64,000 nt of DNA from Metabacillus niabensis (GTDB lineage: Bacteria; Bacillota; Bacilli; Bacillales; Bacillaceae). This document shows positions 9,097-19,736 of the stretch, piece by piece. Numbering within the stretch: position 1 is the first letter of the stretch; each line of letters opens with the position of its first letter. Position numbers and translations under genes: made by a program. The stretch covers positions 491,728 through 555,727 of the forward strand of contig NZ_JAIVLH010000001.1 in assembly GCF_020524345.1 (NCBI RefSeq). The letters run 5' to 3'. The notes beneath the pieces are model-generated. The model made no database searches. It saw nothing but the letters and a program-made list of their open reading frames with translations, and was not told the DNA's origin.

Positions 9097-9807
9097 ATGA
9101 GTAAACAATTGGATTTCCTTGCGATTGGTGCCCATCCTGATGATGTCGAAATCGGGATGGGGGGAACAATTGCTAAGTATACTCAAAAAGGACTAAAGAT
9201 AGGGATCTGTGATTTAACTAAGGCTGAATTATCGTCAAATGGCACAGTTTTAACTAGACAAAAAGAGGCCAAACATGCTGGTGAAATTTTGGGTATTACA
9301 GAGAGAATTCAGCTATCGATTCCAGATCGGGGTCTCTATTTATCAGATTCTTCCATAAAAGAAATTGTTGAAATTATTAGAACATACAAACCACGAATAG
9401 TCTTCGCTCCTTATTTTAAAGATCGTCATCCGGATCATGGGAATTGTTCGAGACTGGTTGAAGAAGCGGTTTTTTCAGCAGGGATCAAAAATTATCAAGA
9501 CAGTCAGGGTTTACCTGCCCATCGCGTTCAACATGTGTATTTTTATATGATTAACGGATTTCTTAAACCGAATTTTGTAATTGATATATCTGAGACTATT
9601 GAGATCAAATTAAATAGTTTACGTGCATATGATAGTCAATTTGAAAAAGTAGATGGTTCAACAGATACACCTTTAACAAATGGTTATATCGAAGCTGTAG
9701 AAAGTAGAGAACGAATATATGGAAAAGAGGTTGGTGTCATGTTTGCTGAGGGGTTTTTATCAAGAAAGCCAATCCTACTTTCTAATGATTTGATTGGTGA
9801 TGCATAA
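9097..9807 (+). CDS. bshB1: Bacillithiol biosynthesis deacetylase BshB1
   Basis: A 236-residue PIG-L/LmbE-type zinc deacetylase that removes acetyl from GlcNAc-malate in bacillithiol synthesis. The zinc motifs AHPDDVE (residues 12-18) and RHPDHGN are present. RBS AAGGAGAGG. It overlaps bshA by one base (TAATG), indicating translational coupling of the first two bacillithiol steps. Confidence 0.95.
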   Translation: MSKQLDFLAIGAHPDDVEIGMGGTIAKYTQKGLKIGICDLTKAELSSNGTVLTRQKEAKHAGEILGITERIQLSIPDRGLYLSDSSIKEIVEIIRTYKPRIVFAPYFKDRHPDHGNCSRLVEEAVFSAGIKNYQDSQGLPAHRVQHVYFYMINGFLKPNFVIDISETIEIKLNSLRAYDSQFEKVDGSTDTPLTNGYIEAVESRERIYGKEVGVMFAEGFLSRKPILLSNDLIGDA

Positions 9808-10961
9808 TGAAAAAGAAACTTAAAATAGGAATAACATGTTATCCATCTGTTGGCGGGTCAGGTGTTGTAGCAACAGAGCTTGGAAAATTATTAGCCGAAA
9901 AAGGACACGAAGTACATTTTATTACCTCAAGTCTTCCTTTTCGATTAAATAAAGTATATTGTAATATTACATTTCATGAAGTAGAGGTTAATCAATATTC
10001 AGTCTTTAAATATCCACCTTATGATTTAGCATTAGCGAGTAAAATGGCGGAAGTTGCAAACAGAGAGGATTTAGACCTCCTTCATGTCCATTATGCTATT
10101 CCTCATGCAATTTGTGCATATTTAGCTAAACAAATGGTGAAAAAAGATTTAAAAATAGTCACAACATTACATGGTACCGATATTACGGTGCTCGGGTACG
10201 ATCAATCACTGGCTGATATGATTCGATTTGGGATTGAATCCTCAGATCAAGTTACGGCAGTATCAAATGCATTGGTTAATCAAACATATGATTTGCTCCA
10301 TCCCGATAAAAAAATTGAAACAGTCTACAACTTTATTGATGATCGTGTTTATTATAAAAACGATGCCATGCATTTGAAGAAAGAGTACAAAATTGAAGAA
10401 GATGAAAAGGTTATTATCCATGTATCAAACTTTAGAAAAGTTAAACGGGTCCAAGATGTTGTTTACGCTTTCCAAAAAATACATAGAAAAGTAAAGTCAA
10501 AGCTTCTTCTGGTTGGAGACGGTCCTGAAATGACATATGTGAATAGACTGGTACGAGAATTAGGTCTTGTTGAACATGTATTATTTCTTGGTAAACAAGA
10601 CAGTTTAGAAGAACTTTACTCAATCAGTGATTTAATTTTATTATTATCAGAAAAGGAAAGTTTTGGCTTGGTGCTCTTAGAAGCTATGGCGTGTGGTGTC
10701 CCATGTATAGGAACAAATGCAGGGGGAATACCTGAAGTAATCCTTGAAGGTGAAACAGGATACATATGTGACGTAGGTGATATTGAGACCATTGCTATTA
10801 GAGCAATTCAAATATTATCTGATCAAGATTTACATAGCAGAATGGCAGAAAGCGCGACAACTCTTGCTAAGGAACGTTTTCATTCTGATAAAATTGTTTC
10901 TCAATATGAATCAATTTACTATAAGTTACTAGAAGGTGTAAAAATTGGAGACTCCATTTGA
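9807..10961 (+). CDS. bshA: N-acetyl-alpha-D-glucosaminyl L-malate synthase BshA
   Basis: A 384-residue GT4 family glycosyltransferase that joins UDP-GlcNAc to L-malate, the first committed step of bacillithiol synthesis. The glycine-rich N-terminal loop [11 protein letters not shown] and the GT-B C-terminal donor-site motif ([14 protein letters not shown]) are intact. Its 3' end overlaps the cca start by 17 bases. Confidence 0.96.
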   Translation: MKKKLKIGITCYPSVGGSGVVATELGKLLAEKGHEVHFITSSLPFRLNKVYCNITFHEVEVNQYSVFKYPPYDLALASKMAEVANREDLDLLHVHYAIPHAICAYLAKQMVKKDLKIVTTLHGTDITVLGYDQSLADMIRFGIESSDQVTAVSNALVNQTYDLLHPDKKIETVYNFIDDRVYYKNDAMHLKKEYKIEEDEKVIIHVSNFRKVKRVQDVVYAFQKIHRKVKSKLLLVGDGPEMTYVNRLVRELGLVEHVLFLGKQDSLEELYSISDLILLLSEKESFGLVLLEAMACGVPCIGTNAGGIPEVILEGETGYICDVGDIETIAIRAIQILSDQDLHSRMAESATTLAKERFHSDKIVSQYESIYYKLLEGVKIGDSI

Positions 10962-12162
10962 TGAAGCCAAACCGATTTTAGAAAAACTACATCAATCAGG
11001 CTTTGAGGCCTATTTTGTTGGTGGAGCAGTCCGTGATTTCTTATTAGGAAGAGAAATTGGAGATGTAGATATCGCAACCTCTGCTAAACCTGAAGATATT
11101 AAGAACATCTTCCTTAAAACGATAGATGTTGGAGCAGAGCATGGCACGATAATTGTTATGCATGAAAAAGAGCAGTATGAAGTCACGACATATAGGGCGG
11201 AATCAGGATACGAAGATTTCAGGCGTCCAAACAATGTCCAATTTATCACCTCATTAAAAGAGGATTTACGTAGAAGAGATTTCACCATTAATGCAATGGC
11301 TATGAACATTAATGGTGAAGTTTTTGATTATTTTCACGGAAAAGATCATATGAAACAAAAGTTGATTCATACAGTAGATTCGCCCAAAGAAAGATTTAAT
11401 GAGGATGCCTTAAGAATGTTGAGAGCTCTTCGATTTGTAAGTCAATTACATTTCACTTTGTCTGTAGAAACAGAAGAAGCAATCAAACATCACGTTCATT
11501 TGCTCGACGCAATCTCAGTTGAAAGAAAGACAACTGAAATAGAGAAGTTGTTAAAAGGTGTTAATGTTAAATCAGCTTTACATCTTGTTATTCAATGCAA
11601 GGTATATAACTATTTACCAGGTTTTGTTGGAGGAAAAGTGATGTTAGAAAAGCTTTCCTCCTTTCCATTTAAATACCTTACTACAAGGGAAGAACTTTGG
11701 ACTGTATTAACATATTATATAAGCCCTTCTGCAGTTGAAATTTTCTTAAGAAAATGGAAACTATCTAATAAATTAATAAAATCTGTACGAAAAAATCTTT
11801 CCTTTCTTACTTTACAATTGAAAAATCCAGAATGGACAGATTTATTATTATATGAGGCTGGTCTTGGTACAGCAATTGCTGTTGAAAGGATCCGGTCTAT
11901 TTTACTAAATTCTCAACAAATAAATGAAAATGTAAATAAATTAAAAGTTTCTTTTAATCAATTACCTATCAAAACAAAAAAAGAAATAGCGGTTAATGGT
12001 CATGATTTAATTCAATGGATAAATAAAGAACCGGGTCCTTGGGTCGCACAAGTAATGGGAAAAATTGAAAAAGCAGTTTTGTTGAAGAGAATAGAAAATA
12101 AAAGATCAGAAATAAAGGAGTGGCTATTAACATGCAGTCAGGACTTCGATCAAAATTATTAG
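10945..12162 (+). CDS. cca: CCA tRNA nucleotidyltransferase
   Basis: A 405-residue class II nucleotidyltransferase adding CCA to tRNA 3' ends. The GGAVRD motif, the DVD metal site (GDVDIAT) and [10 protein letters not shown] are present near the N-terminus, followed by the usual all-helical tail. Start TTG 10945 lies within the end of bshA, with AAGGTG six bases upstream; the first residues ([15 protein letters not shown]) fit the family. It overlaps birA by 31 bases at its own 3' end. Confidence 0.95.
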   Translation: METPFDEAKPILEKLHQSGFEAYFVGGAVRDFLLGREIGDVDIATSAKPEDIKNIFLKTIDVGAEHGTIIVMHEKEQYEVTTYRAESGYEDFRRPNNVQFITSLKEDLRRRDFTINAMAMNINGEVFDYFHGKDHMKQKLIHTVDSPKERFNEDALRMLRALRFVSQLHFTLSVETEEAIKHHVHLLDAISVERKTTEIEKLLKGVNVKSALHLVIQCKVYNYLPGFVGGKVMLEKLSSFPFKYLTTREELWTVLTYYISPSAVEIFLRKWKLSNKLIKSVRKNLSFLTLQLKNPEWTDLLLYEAGLGTAIAVERIRSILLNSQQINENVNKLKVSFNQLPIKTKKEIAVNGHDLIQWINKEPGPWVAQVMGKIEKAVLLKRIENKRSEIKEWLLTCSQDFDQNY

Positions 12163-13112
12163 AAGCCTTTTCAAACGCAGAAGGCGGTTTTGTATCAGGT
12201 CAAAAACTTAGCGATTATATTGGCTGCTCTAGAACAGCAGTATGGAAGCATATAGAGGACCTAAGAAAAGACGGATACGAATTAGAAGCAGTAAGGAGAT
12301 TGGGCTATCGTATAACAAAAAAGCCAAATAAAATTAGTGGTAATGAAATTAAAATTGGACTTAAGACTAGGAAAATGGGGCACCATGTTCATTTTGAAGA
12401 AACCGTATCTTCTACTCAAAAAATAGCTCAAACATTAGCAAATGAAGGAGCGGAGGAAGGAACTATTGTAGTTGCAGAACAACAAACAAATGGTAGAGGA
12501 AGAATGGCGAGACAATGGTATTCTCCCAGCGGGACAGGGATTTGGATGAGTCTTATTATCAGACCAAATATAGCTGTTCAGGCAGCGCCACAGTTGACAC
12601 TTTTAACGGCCGTAGCCATTGTACAAGCTATTGAGGAGATTACACCACTAAAGCCTGATATAAAATGGCCCAATGACATATTAATTAACGGAAAAAAGCT
12701 GGTTGGTATTTTAACAGAATTACAGGCAGAAGCTGATAGGGTACATTCGATCATAATTGGAACAGGAATAAATGTAAATCAATCCATAACTGATTTTCCA
12801 GAGGAGCTACGTCATGTCGCAACGTCCATTCAATTAGAAACTGATAAACAATGGGATCGAGCCCAATTGATTCAAGAGATACTCTTGAAATTTGAGAATC
12901 TCTACTCACTTTATTTAGCACAAGGTTTTAGACCAATTAAATTACTTTGGGAAGGCTATGCTGTTAGCTTACAAAAGCCAATTACGGCAAGAACAATAAA
13001 TGGCACTATTGAGGGTATAGCGATTGGAATAAATGATGCTGGTGTTTTATTAATTCAAACAAGTGACGGTTCGGTAAAACAAATTTATTCCGCAGATATT
13101 GAACTTCAGTAA
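12132..13112 (+). CDS. birA: Biotin-protein ligase and biotin operon repressor BirA
   Basis: A 326-residue bifunctional protein: an N-terminal winged helix (residues about 8-65, CSRTAVWKHIEDLRK recognition region), then the ligase with GRGRMARQW (biotinyl-AMP loop) and KWPNDILING. It biotinylates carboxylases and represses biotin genes when loaded. ATG 12132 is chosen; an in-frame GTG at 12120 sits on the AAGGAG ribosome binding site. This is the last gene of the ypjD-birA run; no clear terminator was seen directly after it. Confidence 0.96.
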   Translation: MQSGLRSKLLEAFSNAEGGFVSGQKLSDYIGCSRTAVWKHIEDLRKDGYELEAVRRLGYRITKKPNKISGNEIKIGLKTRKMGHHVHFEETVSSTQKIAQTLANEGAEEGTIVVAEQQTNGRGRMARQWYSPSGTGIWMSLIIRPNIAVQAAPQLTLLTAVAIVQAIEEITPLKPDIKWPNDILINGKKLVGILTELQAEADRVHSIIIGTGINVNQSITDFPEELRHVATSIQLETDKQWDRAQLIQEILLKFENLYSLYLAQGFRPIKLLWEGYAVSLQKPITARTINGTIEGIAIGINDAGVLLIQTSDGSVKQIYSADIELQ

Positions 13113-13341
13113 TATAAATAATGAATGTTTTTTATGATATATCACAATGGTGTTTAGCAAATTTTTCTGCTATACTTTTCTATGGGTAGTATCTAAATTG
13201 GAACTACACCGTTAAAAGAAAAAGATTGAGTAATAATTGCTTGTTATCAGTAATAATAAGAATACAAATTTCGTTAATTTAACCTGCCTTGATCCATGAA
13301 TGGACTAGGACAGAGGGATGAATTTGACTATAAAAACCTTT
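13113..13341 (+). ncRNA. panB leader RNA, pan-motif riboswitch candidate
   Basis: A 410-base gap precedes panB. A possible -10 TATACT lies at 13171-13176. The key element is a hairpin at 13284-13313: CTG-CCT pairs with AGG-A-CAG, leaving a bulged A, then an internal loop, TCCA/TGGA and a TGAA loop. Bulged A residues in a short stem upstream of pantothenate genes are the description of the published pan RNA motif, an orphan riboswitch candidate of Firmicutes. GAGGGAT (13313-13319), at its 3' edge, can pair with ATCCTTC, the 5' arm of the terminator at 13342-13380, so a switch between termination and readthrough is structurally possible. Family assignment is by eye; a covariance-model match was not run. 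Confidence 0.62.
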
Positions 13342-13380
13342 AATCCTTCTATCTTTGTTGATATGAAGGATTTTTATTTT
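13342..13380 (+). terminator. Attenuator terminator in the panBCD leader
   Basis: AATCCTTC-TATC, loop TTTGTT, GATA-T-GAAGGATT, then TTTTATTTT. It lies 143 bases before panB and competes with the antiterminator pairing described for the leader. Confidence 0.85.
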
Positions 13381-13522
13381 AATTAAGTAATGCGATATGG
13401 GAATATGTATATTACCAAATAATCAGGTCATTCATCTTCTCTCCTTAGTTTTTCTTTTAATGTACTACCCAACAATACTGTTAAAGTCATAAGTTCCACA
13501 TCTATTGACTTGGAGGGAAACC

Positions 13523-14362
13523 ATGAAAACAAGACAAGATTTTATGAAAATGAAGGAAAGAAATGAGCCGATTACCATGTTGACAGCATATGATTTTCCT
13601 AGTGCTAAGCAAGCTGAACTTGCAGGAATAGATATGATCCTTGTAGGAGATTCACTGGGGATGGTTGTACTTGGTTATGACTCTACAATCCCGGTAACCG
13701 TTAATGATATGATTCATCATACAAAAGCTGTTAAACGTGGTGCAAAGGACACTTTTGTTGTAACCGATATGCCGTTTATGTCCTACCATCTTTCAAAGGA
13801 TGAAACAATGAAAAATGCGGCTAGAATTATGCAGGAAGGTGGGGCGGATGCTGTTAAATTAGAAGGAGCTGATGGGGTAACTTCTGTTATCGAAGCTCTT
13901 ACCTTCGGAGGGATTCCAGTTATTTCCCACTTAGGTTTGACACCACAATCAGTTAATGTCCTCGGTGGATATAAAGTGCAGGGAAAAGATGCGGAAGCAG
14001 CGAAAAAATTAATTGATGATGCTAAAAGGTGCCAGGAAGCAGGTGCAATTGCTCTCGTATTAGAGTGTGTTCCGCAACAATTAGCGGAAGAGATTACAAA
14101 ATTTCTAACAATCCCTACTATCGGAATTGGTGCTGGACGTCAAACAGATGGTCAAGTATTGGTGTATCATGATTTAATAGGCTACGGATCTGGATATGTC
14201 CCAAAATTTGTCAAACAATACGTTTCAATCTCAGAGACAGTTCAGACCTCAATTAGTCATTATATAGCAGATGTTAAAAATAGATCATTTCCTGAAGAAA
14301 AACACTCTTTTAATATGAAAGAGGAAGTATTGCACAGCTTGTATGGAGGAATAAGTAAATGA
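13523..14362 (+). CDS. panB: 3-methyl-2-oxobutanoate hydroxymethyltransferase
   Basis: A 279-residue TIM-barrel enzyme making ketopantoate from alpha-ketoisovalerate, the first step of pantothenate synthesis. The metal-binding [16 protein letters not shown] and GIGAG motifs are intact. Start ATG 13523 has GGAGGG seven bases upstream and gives [12 protein letters not shown], matching the family; an upstream in-frame start at 13505 has no support. It overlaps panC by 4 bases (ATGA). Confidence 0.97.
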   Translation: MKTRQDFMKMKERNEPITMLTAYDFPSAKQAELAGIDMILVGDSLGMVVLGYDSTIPVTVNDMIHHTKAVKRGAKDTFVVTDMPFMSYHLSKDETMKNAARIMQEGGADAVKLEGADGVTSVIEALTFGGIPVISHLGLTPQSVNVLGGYKVQGKDAEAAKKLIDDAKRCQEAGAIALVLECVPQQLAEEITKFLTIPTIGIGAGRQTDGQVLVYHDLIGYGSGYVPKFVKQYVSISETVQTSISHYIADVKNRSFPEEKHSFNMKEEVLHSLYGGISK

Positions 14363-15201
14363 TTGTCGTTGAAACAAAACAAGATCTTAAAGATAAATTA
14401 AATAGCTATCAAAGTCATCAAACTATTGGATTTGTACCTACAATGGGCTTTTTACATGAAGGACATGTAAAGCTTATTGAAGAAGCGAGGGAGACAAACG
14501 ATATTGTGGTTTTGAGTATTTTTGTTAATCCTCTGCAGTTTGGCCCTAATGAGGATTTTGACTCATATCCAAGAGATGCAGAACACGATGAAGCGATTGC
14601 CAAACAAGCGGGTGTCGATGTGCTGTTTCGACCTCAAGTAGAAGAAATGTATCCCGATAAACCTTCATATACAGTTTCTGTTCGAAATCGCGTAAATGTT
14701 CTATGTGGAAAATCCAGAAACGGGCATTTTGATGGAGTAGCAACTGTACTTACAAAGCTATTTCATTTAGTGCAGCCTAATCGGGCATATTTTGGAATGA
14801 AAGACGCTCAGCAGGTTGCTGTTATTGATGGATTAATCAAAGAATTTCATTTTCCAATTGACTTAGTACCTGTTTCGACAGTTAGAGAGGAAGATGGCTT
14901 AGCAAAAAGTTCTCGCAATGTTTATTTAAACGAAGAAGAACGATCACAGGCACCTATCTTATATAAAAGCTTAAAAATAGCCGAGGAAACGATTTTAAAT
15001 GGAGAACGAAATAAACAGGCAATCATTGAGCAAGTTTCATCATTAATTAAAACAGAAACTTCCGGTATAATTGATTATATTGAAGTTTTATCGTATCCCG
15101 AGCTTAAGGAACTAGAGGTAATTACCGGTAAAATCATTATTGCAATAGCAGTTAAGTTTACAAATGCAAGACTAATTGATAATATAACGATTGAAATTTA
15201 A
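14359..15201 (+). CDS. panC: Pantothenate synthetase
   Basis: A 280-residue ATP-dependent ligase joining pantoate and beta-alanine. The HIGH-like motif HEGH (residues 34-37) follows [10 protein letters not shown], and the KSSRN loop supplies the KMSKS-like function. It is translationally coupled to panB and followed by panD, so the three genes supply coenzyme A precursor together. Confidence 0.97.
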   Translation: MIVVETKQDLKDKLNSYQSHQTIGFVPTMGFLHEGHVKLIEEARETNDIVVLSIFVNPLQFGPNEDFDSYPRDAEHDEAIAKQAGVDVLFRPQVEEMYPDKPSYTVSVRNRVNVLCGKSRNGHFDGVATVLTKLFHLVQPNRAYFGMKDAQQVAVIDGLIKEFHFPIDLVPVSTVREEDGLAKSSRNVYLNEEERSQAPILYKSLKIAEETILNGERNKQAIIEQVSSLIKTETSGIIDYIEVLSYPELKELEVITGKIIIAIAVKFTNARLIDNITIEI

Positions 15202-15256
15202 TGAAATATACAATTATGACAATATAGACAAAAAAATTGTTTGGAGGAAAAAATGG

Positions 15257-15640
15257 ATGTTTCGTACAATGTTGAATGGTAAAATTCATCGTGCACGAGT
15301 AACAGAAGCGAATTTAAACTATGTTGGCAGTATTACAATTGACCAAGATATTATTGATGCAGTAGGTATGCTTCCAAATGAAAAGGTGCAAATAGTGAAC
15401 AATAACAACGGTGCCCGCCTTGAAACCTATATCATACCTGGAGAAAGAGGCAGCGGGGTAATATGTCTTAATGGGGCAGCAGCAAGACTTGTTCAAGAAG
15501 GTGATATTGTCATCATCTTAACTTATACAATGATAGCTGAAGAGAACATTTCAACTCACCAGCCAAAAATAGCAATTATGGATGAGAATAATAAAATTGT
15601 TGAAATCTTAGGACAGGAACCAGCTGCTACAATCATGTAA
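15257..15640 (+). CDS. panD: Aspartate 1-decarboxylase precursor
   Basis: A 127-residue pyruvoyl enzyme making beta-alanine from aspartate. The self-processing site is visible at Gly24-Ser25 (NYVGSITID), and the length is exactly the family norm. ATG 15257 follows GGAGG; the reading frame extends upstream to 15191 but the longer start has no ribosome binding site. It is the last gene of the operon and is followed by a terminator. Confidence 0.97.
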   Translation: MFRTMLNGKIHRARVTEANLNYVGSITIDQDIIDAVGMLPNEKVQIVNNNNGARLETYIIPGERGSGVICLNGAAARLVQEGDIVIILTYTMIAEENISTHQPKIAIMDENNKIVEILGQEPAATIM

Positions 15641-15646
15641 AGGTAA

Positions 15647-15722
15647 AAGACCTACCTCATAATTGGCTCTTTCGGACAGAAACCTTCGAAAAAGTCTTTT
15701 ATAGATAGGTCTTATTTATTTT
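15647..15722 (+). terminator. panBCD terminator
   Basis: AAGACCTA at 15647-15654 pairs with TAGGTCTT at the 3' side, an inner TTCG/CGAA pairing adds to the stem, and ATTTATTTTTT follows. Confidence 0.8.
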
Positions 15723-15877
15723 TTACATCATTTTATAGATAAGCTGCCCTTTACATTTTTGAAAAGTTATTCAAAACTCCTTCAGATTAGGGTAAACTAT
15801 TACAACAGGCAATGAGAAAAAGATCCTTCGGTGTATATTATTCGGAGAAGCTTTTTGAAATAATAGAGGTGTTTAAT

Positions 15878-18685
15878 TTGAAAGTACAACGTTATGTTGT
15901 TATTGACTTAGAAACGACAGGGAATTCTCCTAAAAAGGGAGATAGAATTATACAAATTGCGGCTGTTGTCATTGAGAATAATAAAATTGTTGATCGATAT
16001 ATGAGCTTTGTTAATCCATTACAAAGCATTCCTTTATTTATTGAACAATTAACAGGTATAACAAACGAAATGGTTAGTCATGCACCAACATTTGATGAAA
16101 TTGTAAAGGATATTCATACTTTACTCAAGGATTCGTATTTTATAGCACATAATGTGTATTTTGACTTATCATTTTTACAGGAAGAATTTATGAGATGCGG
16201 ATACCAATTTTCAGGACCGGTAATTGATACAGTGGAATTATCGAGAATGGCATTTCCTACTGAGAAAAGTTATAAACTCTCGGATTTAAGTGAAGAGTTC
16301 AAAATGGATCACGAAAACCCCCATCGCGCTGATAGTGATGCCGAAGCCACAGCCTTGCTGTTTTTACATATTATAACAAAATTTACTGAGTTACCAATTA
16401 TCACACTTCAACAGCTTTCAAGGCTGTCAAGGTCATTTATTAGTGATATGGAAGAAGTATTTGAACAGATCCTTTCAGAAAAATTAGTGAATTTAGAACA
16501 ACAAATACATCCTGAAATTGAGATTGTAAGAACATTGGCATTGAGAAAAAGAATGAAAGTAAATGAAGCATCATCGACTCTCGATTTCTCAAAGGAACAA
16601 TTTTTGGACCTTTTTTCGAATAAAAATGATGAGATAAAAAGAGCTTTCCCTTTATTTCATGAAAGGGTAGGTCAGATAAAAATGATTGAAGATATCATTG
16701 AGGCCTTCTTAACTCATCAACATGTATTAATTGAAGCAGCAACAGGAATCGGAAAAACGATGGCTTACCTTGTCTCAGCCATCTTTTATTCTCTACAAGA
16801 ATCAAGACCCATTGTTATTAGTACGTATACGAATAACTTACAGATGCAAATAATGGAGCAGGAAATTCCCATTTTAAAGAAACTTTTACCAGTATCTTTT
16901 TCAGCAACACTTTTAAAAGGCCAAAGTCATTATTTATGCTTGCAAAAGTTTGAACAATCGTTAAAAGATTCTGATGATAATTATGACTATATATTAACTA
17001 AAGCTCAAATATTAATTTGGTTAACAGAAACTGTCAGCGGAGACTTGGATGAATTAAATTTACCCTCTGGAGGTAAAACAATATGGGATAATCTACATGT
17101 TGATCAATCATCATTTTTAAACAACCCTTTTCAAACGTATTGTTTTTATCAACAAGCAAAGGAAAAGGCTTTATCCGCAAATATAGTTATTACGAACCAT
17201 GCTCTGTTATTATCAGACTTATCCCGTGACCAAAAGATTTTACCAACGTATCAGGAAGTAATCATTGATGAAGCACATCACTTTCAACATGTAGCAACTG
17301 AACAGCTTGGTGTAAGATTTCATTATTTAGATTTGCATCACTTGATACATAACCTTGGAAATACACATTCAACAGGACTATTAAAAAAGTTTGTCAAAAT
17401 TCAAAATGAACATAAATTCTCAGCTTCATTTTATAAAATTGACGATCTACTTGTTCAGTTACAAGAGGAAAACCACCAATTTTTTGCAGGGTTGCATTCA
17501 TATGTATTAAAACAGAGAAAGGATAGCCCATTAAATCGAGCATCCTATCGATATCTTCCAAATAAGGAGAATAACCGAACTTGGGATTCATTATTAGAGT
17601 TAGCTAAAAGACTTCAATTCATGATGAAAGATATCATTCATTTAATGGAAAAAGAAAGTCAGGGAATTGATGAATCTTATATAAGGTCTAAGTCTATAAA
17701 GGAAAAGTTAATTCTTGAAGACTTTAAGCAGAGTATTTCATTGTTGGAAAGGTATAAAAATCACTTTGATTTTTTATTTTTTGAACATAATGATTTAGTC
17801 GTAAGGTGGATAGAAATAGATACTAAAGGTGCGAAAAATGCTGTGTCTATATATGCACAACCCATAGAAGTAAATGATTATTTGGCTGATGAATTTTTTT
17901 CACACATTCAAAGTGCAATTTTAACATCTGCAACATTAACAATAAAAAAATCGTTTACATACATGTTGCAAACTCTAGGCCTGTCAGATTTTTACCCAAA
18001 GCAATTACGAATAGAAACCCCATTTAACTATGAAAATCAAGTTAAAATGTTTATTCCTAGTGATATGCCAAATGTAAATGATGTTACAATCGAGGAGTAT
18101 TCAGAAGCAATTGCTGTACATATAAGTACTGTTTCACAGATAACAGAAGGTAAGTTGCTTGTATTGTTTACTTCTTATGAAATGTTAAGAAAAACGTATG
18201 CCCTGTTAAAGGAAGATGAAACACTAGAGGATTTTGTTATCATGGGACAGGGTACAGGAAGTGGAAGCCGAAGTAAGTTAACCAAAAACTTCCGTCAGTT
18301 TGATAAAGCCATTTTATTAGGGACAAGCAGTTTTTGGGAAGGTGTTGATTTTCCCGGTAATCAACTAAAAGCCTTAATGATTGTGCGTCTTCCGTTTGCC
18401 TCTCCAGATGAACCAACCGTTGCGGCTACATGTCAACATTTAGAAAGCAAAGGTATGAACTCTTTTTACAACTATTCACTTCCGGAGGCTATTTTACGAT
18501 TTAAACAAGGATTTGGAAGATTAATTCGAAATGAAAAGGATAAGGGGATTTTGTTTATATTAGATAATCGGATCCTATCGACTAAATATGGAAGAGATTT
18601 TATCACATCTATTCCTAAATTAGAAATTGAACATAAACCGATGCACCTTTTAACTCATGCAATCGATAATTGGATTAATGAGTAG
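15878..18685 (+). CDS. dinG: DinG-type helicase fused to a 3'-5' exonuclease
   Basis: A 935-residue two-part protein. The N-terminal 170 residues are a DEDDh exonuclease (VIDLETTGNSPKKGD, then AHNVYFDLSF and HRADSDAEAT). The rest is an XPD/DinG-type superfamily 2 helicase with Walker A (ATGIGKT), DEAH (IDEAHHFQ), the SSFWEGVDFPG segment and the QGFGRLIR motif. Only two cysteines (YLCLQKF and TYCFYQQ) lie in the region that binds Fe-S in E. coli DinG, so the cluster is probably absent, as in other Firmicute DinG. Start TTG 15878 has AGGTG six bases before it; an upstream ATG at 15812 has none. Confidence 0.93.
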   Translation: MKVQRYVVIDLETTGNSPKKGDRIIQIAAVVIENNKIVDRYMSFVNPLQSIPLFIEQLTGITNEMVSHAPTFDEIVKDIHTLLKDSYFIAHNVYFDLSFLQEEFMRCGYQFSGPVIDTVELSRMAFPTEKSYKLSDLSEEFKMDHENPHRADSDAEATALLFLHIITKFTELPIITLQQLSRLSRSFISDMEEVFEQILSEKLVNLEQQIHPEIEIVRTLALRKRMKVNEASSTLDFSKEQFLDLFSNKNDEIKRAFPLFHERVGQIKMIEDIIEAFLTHQHVLIEAATGIGKTMAYLVSAIFYSLQESRPIVISTYTNNLQMQIMEQEIPILKKLLPVSFSATLLKGQSHYLCLQKFEQSLKDSDDNYDYILTKAQILIWLTETVSGDLDELNLPSGGKTIWDNLHVDQSSFLNNPFQTYCFYQQAKEKALSANIVITNHALLLSDLSRDQKILPTYQEVIIDEAHHFQHVATEQLGVRFHYLDLHHLIHNLGNTHSTGLLKKFVKIQNEHKFSASFYKIDDLLVQLQEENHQFFAGLHSYVLKQRKDSPLNRASYRYLPNKENNRTWDSLLELAKRLQFMMKDIIHLMEKESQGIDESYIRSKSIKEKLILEDFKQSISLLERYKNHFDFLFFEHNDLVVRWIEIDTKGAKNAVSIYAQPIEVNDYLADEFFSHIQSAILTSATLTIKKSFTYMLQTLGLSDFYPKQLRIETPFNYENQVKMFIPSDMPNVNDVTIEEYSEAIAVHISTVSQITEGKLLVLFTSYEMLRKTYALLKEDETLEDFVIMGQGTGSGSRSKLTKNFRQFDKAILLGTSSFWEGVDFPGNQLKALMIVRLPFASPDEPTVAATCQHLESKGMNSFYNYSLPEAILRFKQGFGRLIRNEKDKGILFILDNRILSTKYGRDFITSIPKLEIEHKPMHLLTHAIDNWINE

Positions 18686-18742
18686 CATGTTATTGTGACT
18701 TTACGTTTTGATCTTTACACATGAACTCTTTTTAATAAAAAA

Positions 18743-18766
18743 ATGGCTGATAAAAGGATCAGCCAT
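18743..18766 (-). terminator. Orphan minus-strand terminator
   Basis: ATGGCTGAT-AAAAGG-ATCAGCCAT. On the plus strand no T tract follows; on the minus strand the hairpin is followed by TTTTTTTATT, so its orientation is minus. No minus-strand gene was recognised between here and 18927. Confidence 0.6.
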
Positions 18767-18927
18767 ATAAAATGTGGTGTGAGTTAGGAGAAAATTATGT
18801 TCACATACATGTTTTCACTTTATAATTAATCAATATACAACAAAATATAGGTTGTTGTAATGTTATTGTGTCCAGAGCTAACTGACATATAAGTTACAAT
18901 ATTTGTGTTTGACAGGAGGAATATTAC

Positions 18928-19098
18928 ATGGAAAGTAAAATTGAAATTGTTTCAACGGTCACTGTTGATCATTCTGATGATCTATATAAAATTGTTGACG
19001 TATTAAATAGAACATTGAAAAGAAATGACTTAATGTTTGGGCTTGCACTTGATCAAGAGGACCAATCTAAAGCAGTATTTACAATATACCGTACATAA
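18928..19098 (+). CDS. ypmA: Small conserved protein YpmA
   Basis: A 56-residue protein of unknown function (DUF4264 type) starting MESKIEIVSTVTVDHSDD and ending VFTIYRT, nearly the same as B. subtilis YpmA. ATG 18928 follows CAGGAGG. It is nine bases before ypmB, the same pairing as in B. subtilis. Confidence 0.92.
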   Translation: MESKIEIVSTVTVDHSDDLYKIVDVLNRTLKRNDLMFGLALDQEDQSKAVFTIYRT

Positions 19099-19106
19099 GG
19101 ATGTAA

Positions 19107-19610
19107 ATGACAATGGAGAAAAAAATTGTTATACCATTAATTATCTTGGGAGTTCTTATCATATCCGGAATTTGGATATTAACATCAAGTTATTTAACTG
19201 CAAGAGGGCAGTATGAGGATGGACATGAACAGTCCAAGCAGTTTGCTATAGAAGAAGCAAACCTTAAAAACATCAGTAAAATTAACACATTTAGTTCAGA
19301 TCAAAAATACCATATCATTACAGCCACAACCAATGAAAATGAACCAGTATATGGATGGATTTCAAATATCAAAAAAGAAAGAAAAATGATAGTAAAGAAA
19401 AAATCAGCTGGAATAACAAAAAATGAGGCATTGAAACGTGTAAATGAAGAGCATAATCCCTCAGATATTATTAGTGTCCAGCTTGGTATGGACGAGGGAA
19501 TACCTGTTTGGGAAGTAAAATACCAAGACGAATCAGATCGATATACATTTGATTATGTCAACTTTTATGATGGGAAAATCATCAAGCATATGGCCTTAAA
19601 AAAATCGTAG
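19107..19610 (+). CDS. ypmB: Membrane-anchored PepSY-like protein YpmB
   Basis: A 167-residue protein with an N-terminal membrane helix (residues 7-28) and an extracytoplasmic PepSY-like region (YGWISNIKKERKMIV and later GITKNEALKRV, VWEVKY). Function unknown. ATG 19107 follows AAGGATG closely; ATG 19113 is an alternative. In B. subtilis the aminotransferase gene aspB follows; here the next gene is asnS, so aspB is missing from this position. Confidence 0.88.
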   Translation: MTMEKKIVIPLIILGVLIISGIWILTSSYLTARGQYEDGHEQSKQFAIEEANLKNISKINTFSSDQKYHIITATTNENEPVYGWISNIKKERKMIVKKKSAGITKNEALKRVNEEHNPSDIISVQLGMDEGIPVWEVKYQDESDRYTFDYVNFYDGKIIKHMALKKS

Positions 19611-19650
19611 CATGTAAATTATCCGAAAGTTTCGCCTTATCTCCGTTATA

Positions 19651-19679
19651 TTGCGGCACTTCAGAAAAAAACGTATAAT
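19651..19679 (+). promoter_or_regulatory. asnS promoter and leader hairpin
   Basis: TTGCGG (19651-19656), 17 bases, TATAAT (19674-19679). The short leader contains ACGATGTA (19683-19690) and its complement TACATCGT (19709-19716), an 8-bp hairpin just before the ribosome binding site. The leader is far too short for a T-box. Confidence 0.8.
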
Positions 19680-19736
19680 AATACGATGTAAAGTACATAA
19701 AAGAGATATACATCGTTGCTTGATGGAGGGAATAAA

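Noticed and set aside
13113..13380. 6S RNA or other stand-alone small RNA in the panB gap
   Set aside because: No closing stem with a large central bubble; the bulged-A hairpin and attenuator before pan genes are better explained as a leader.
19611..19736. T-box leader for asnS
   Set aside because: The leader is too short and lacks the T-box sequence and specifier stem.
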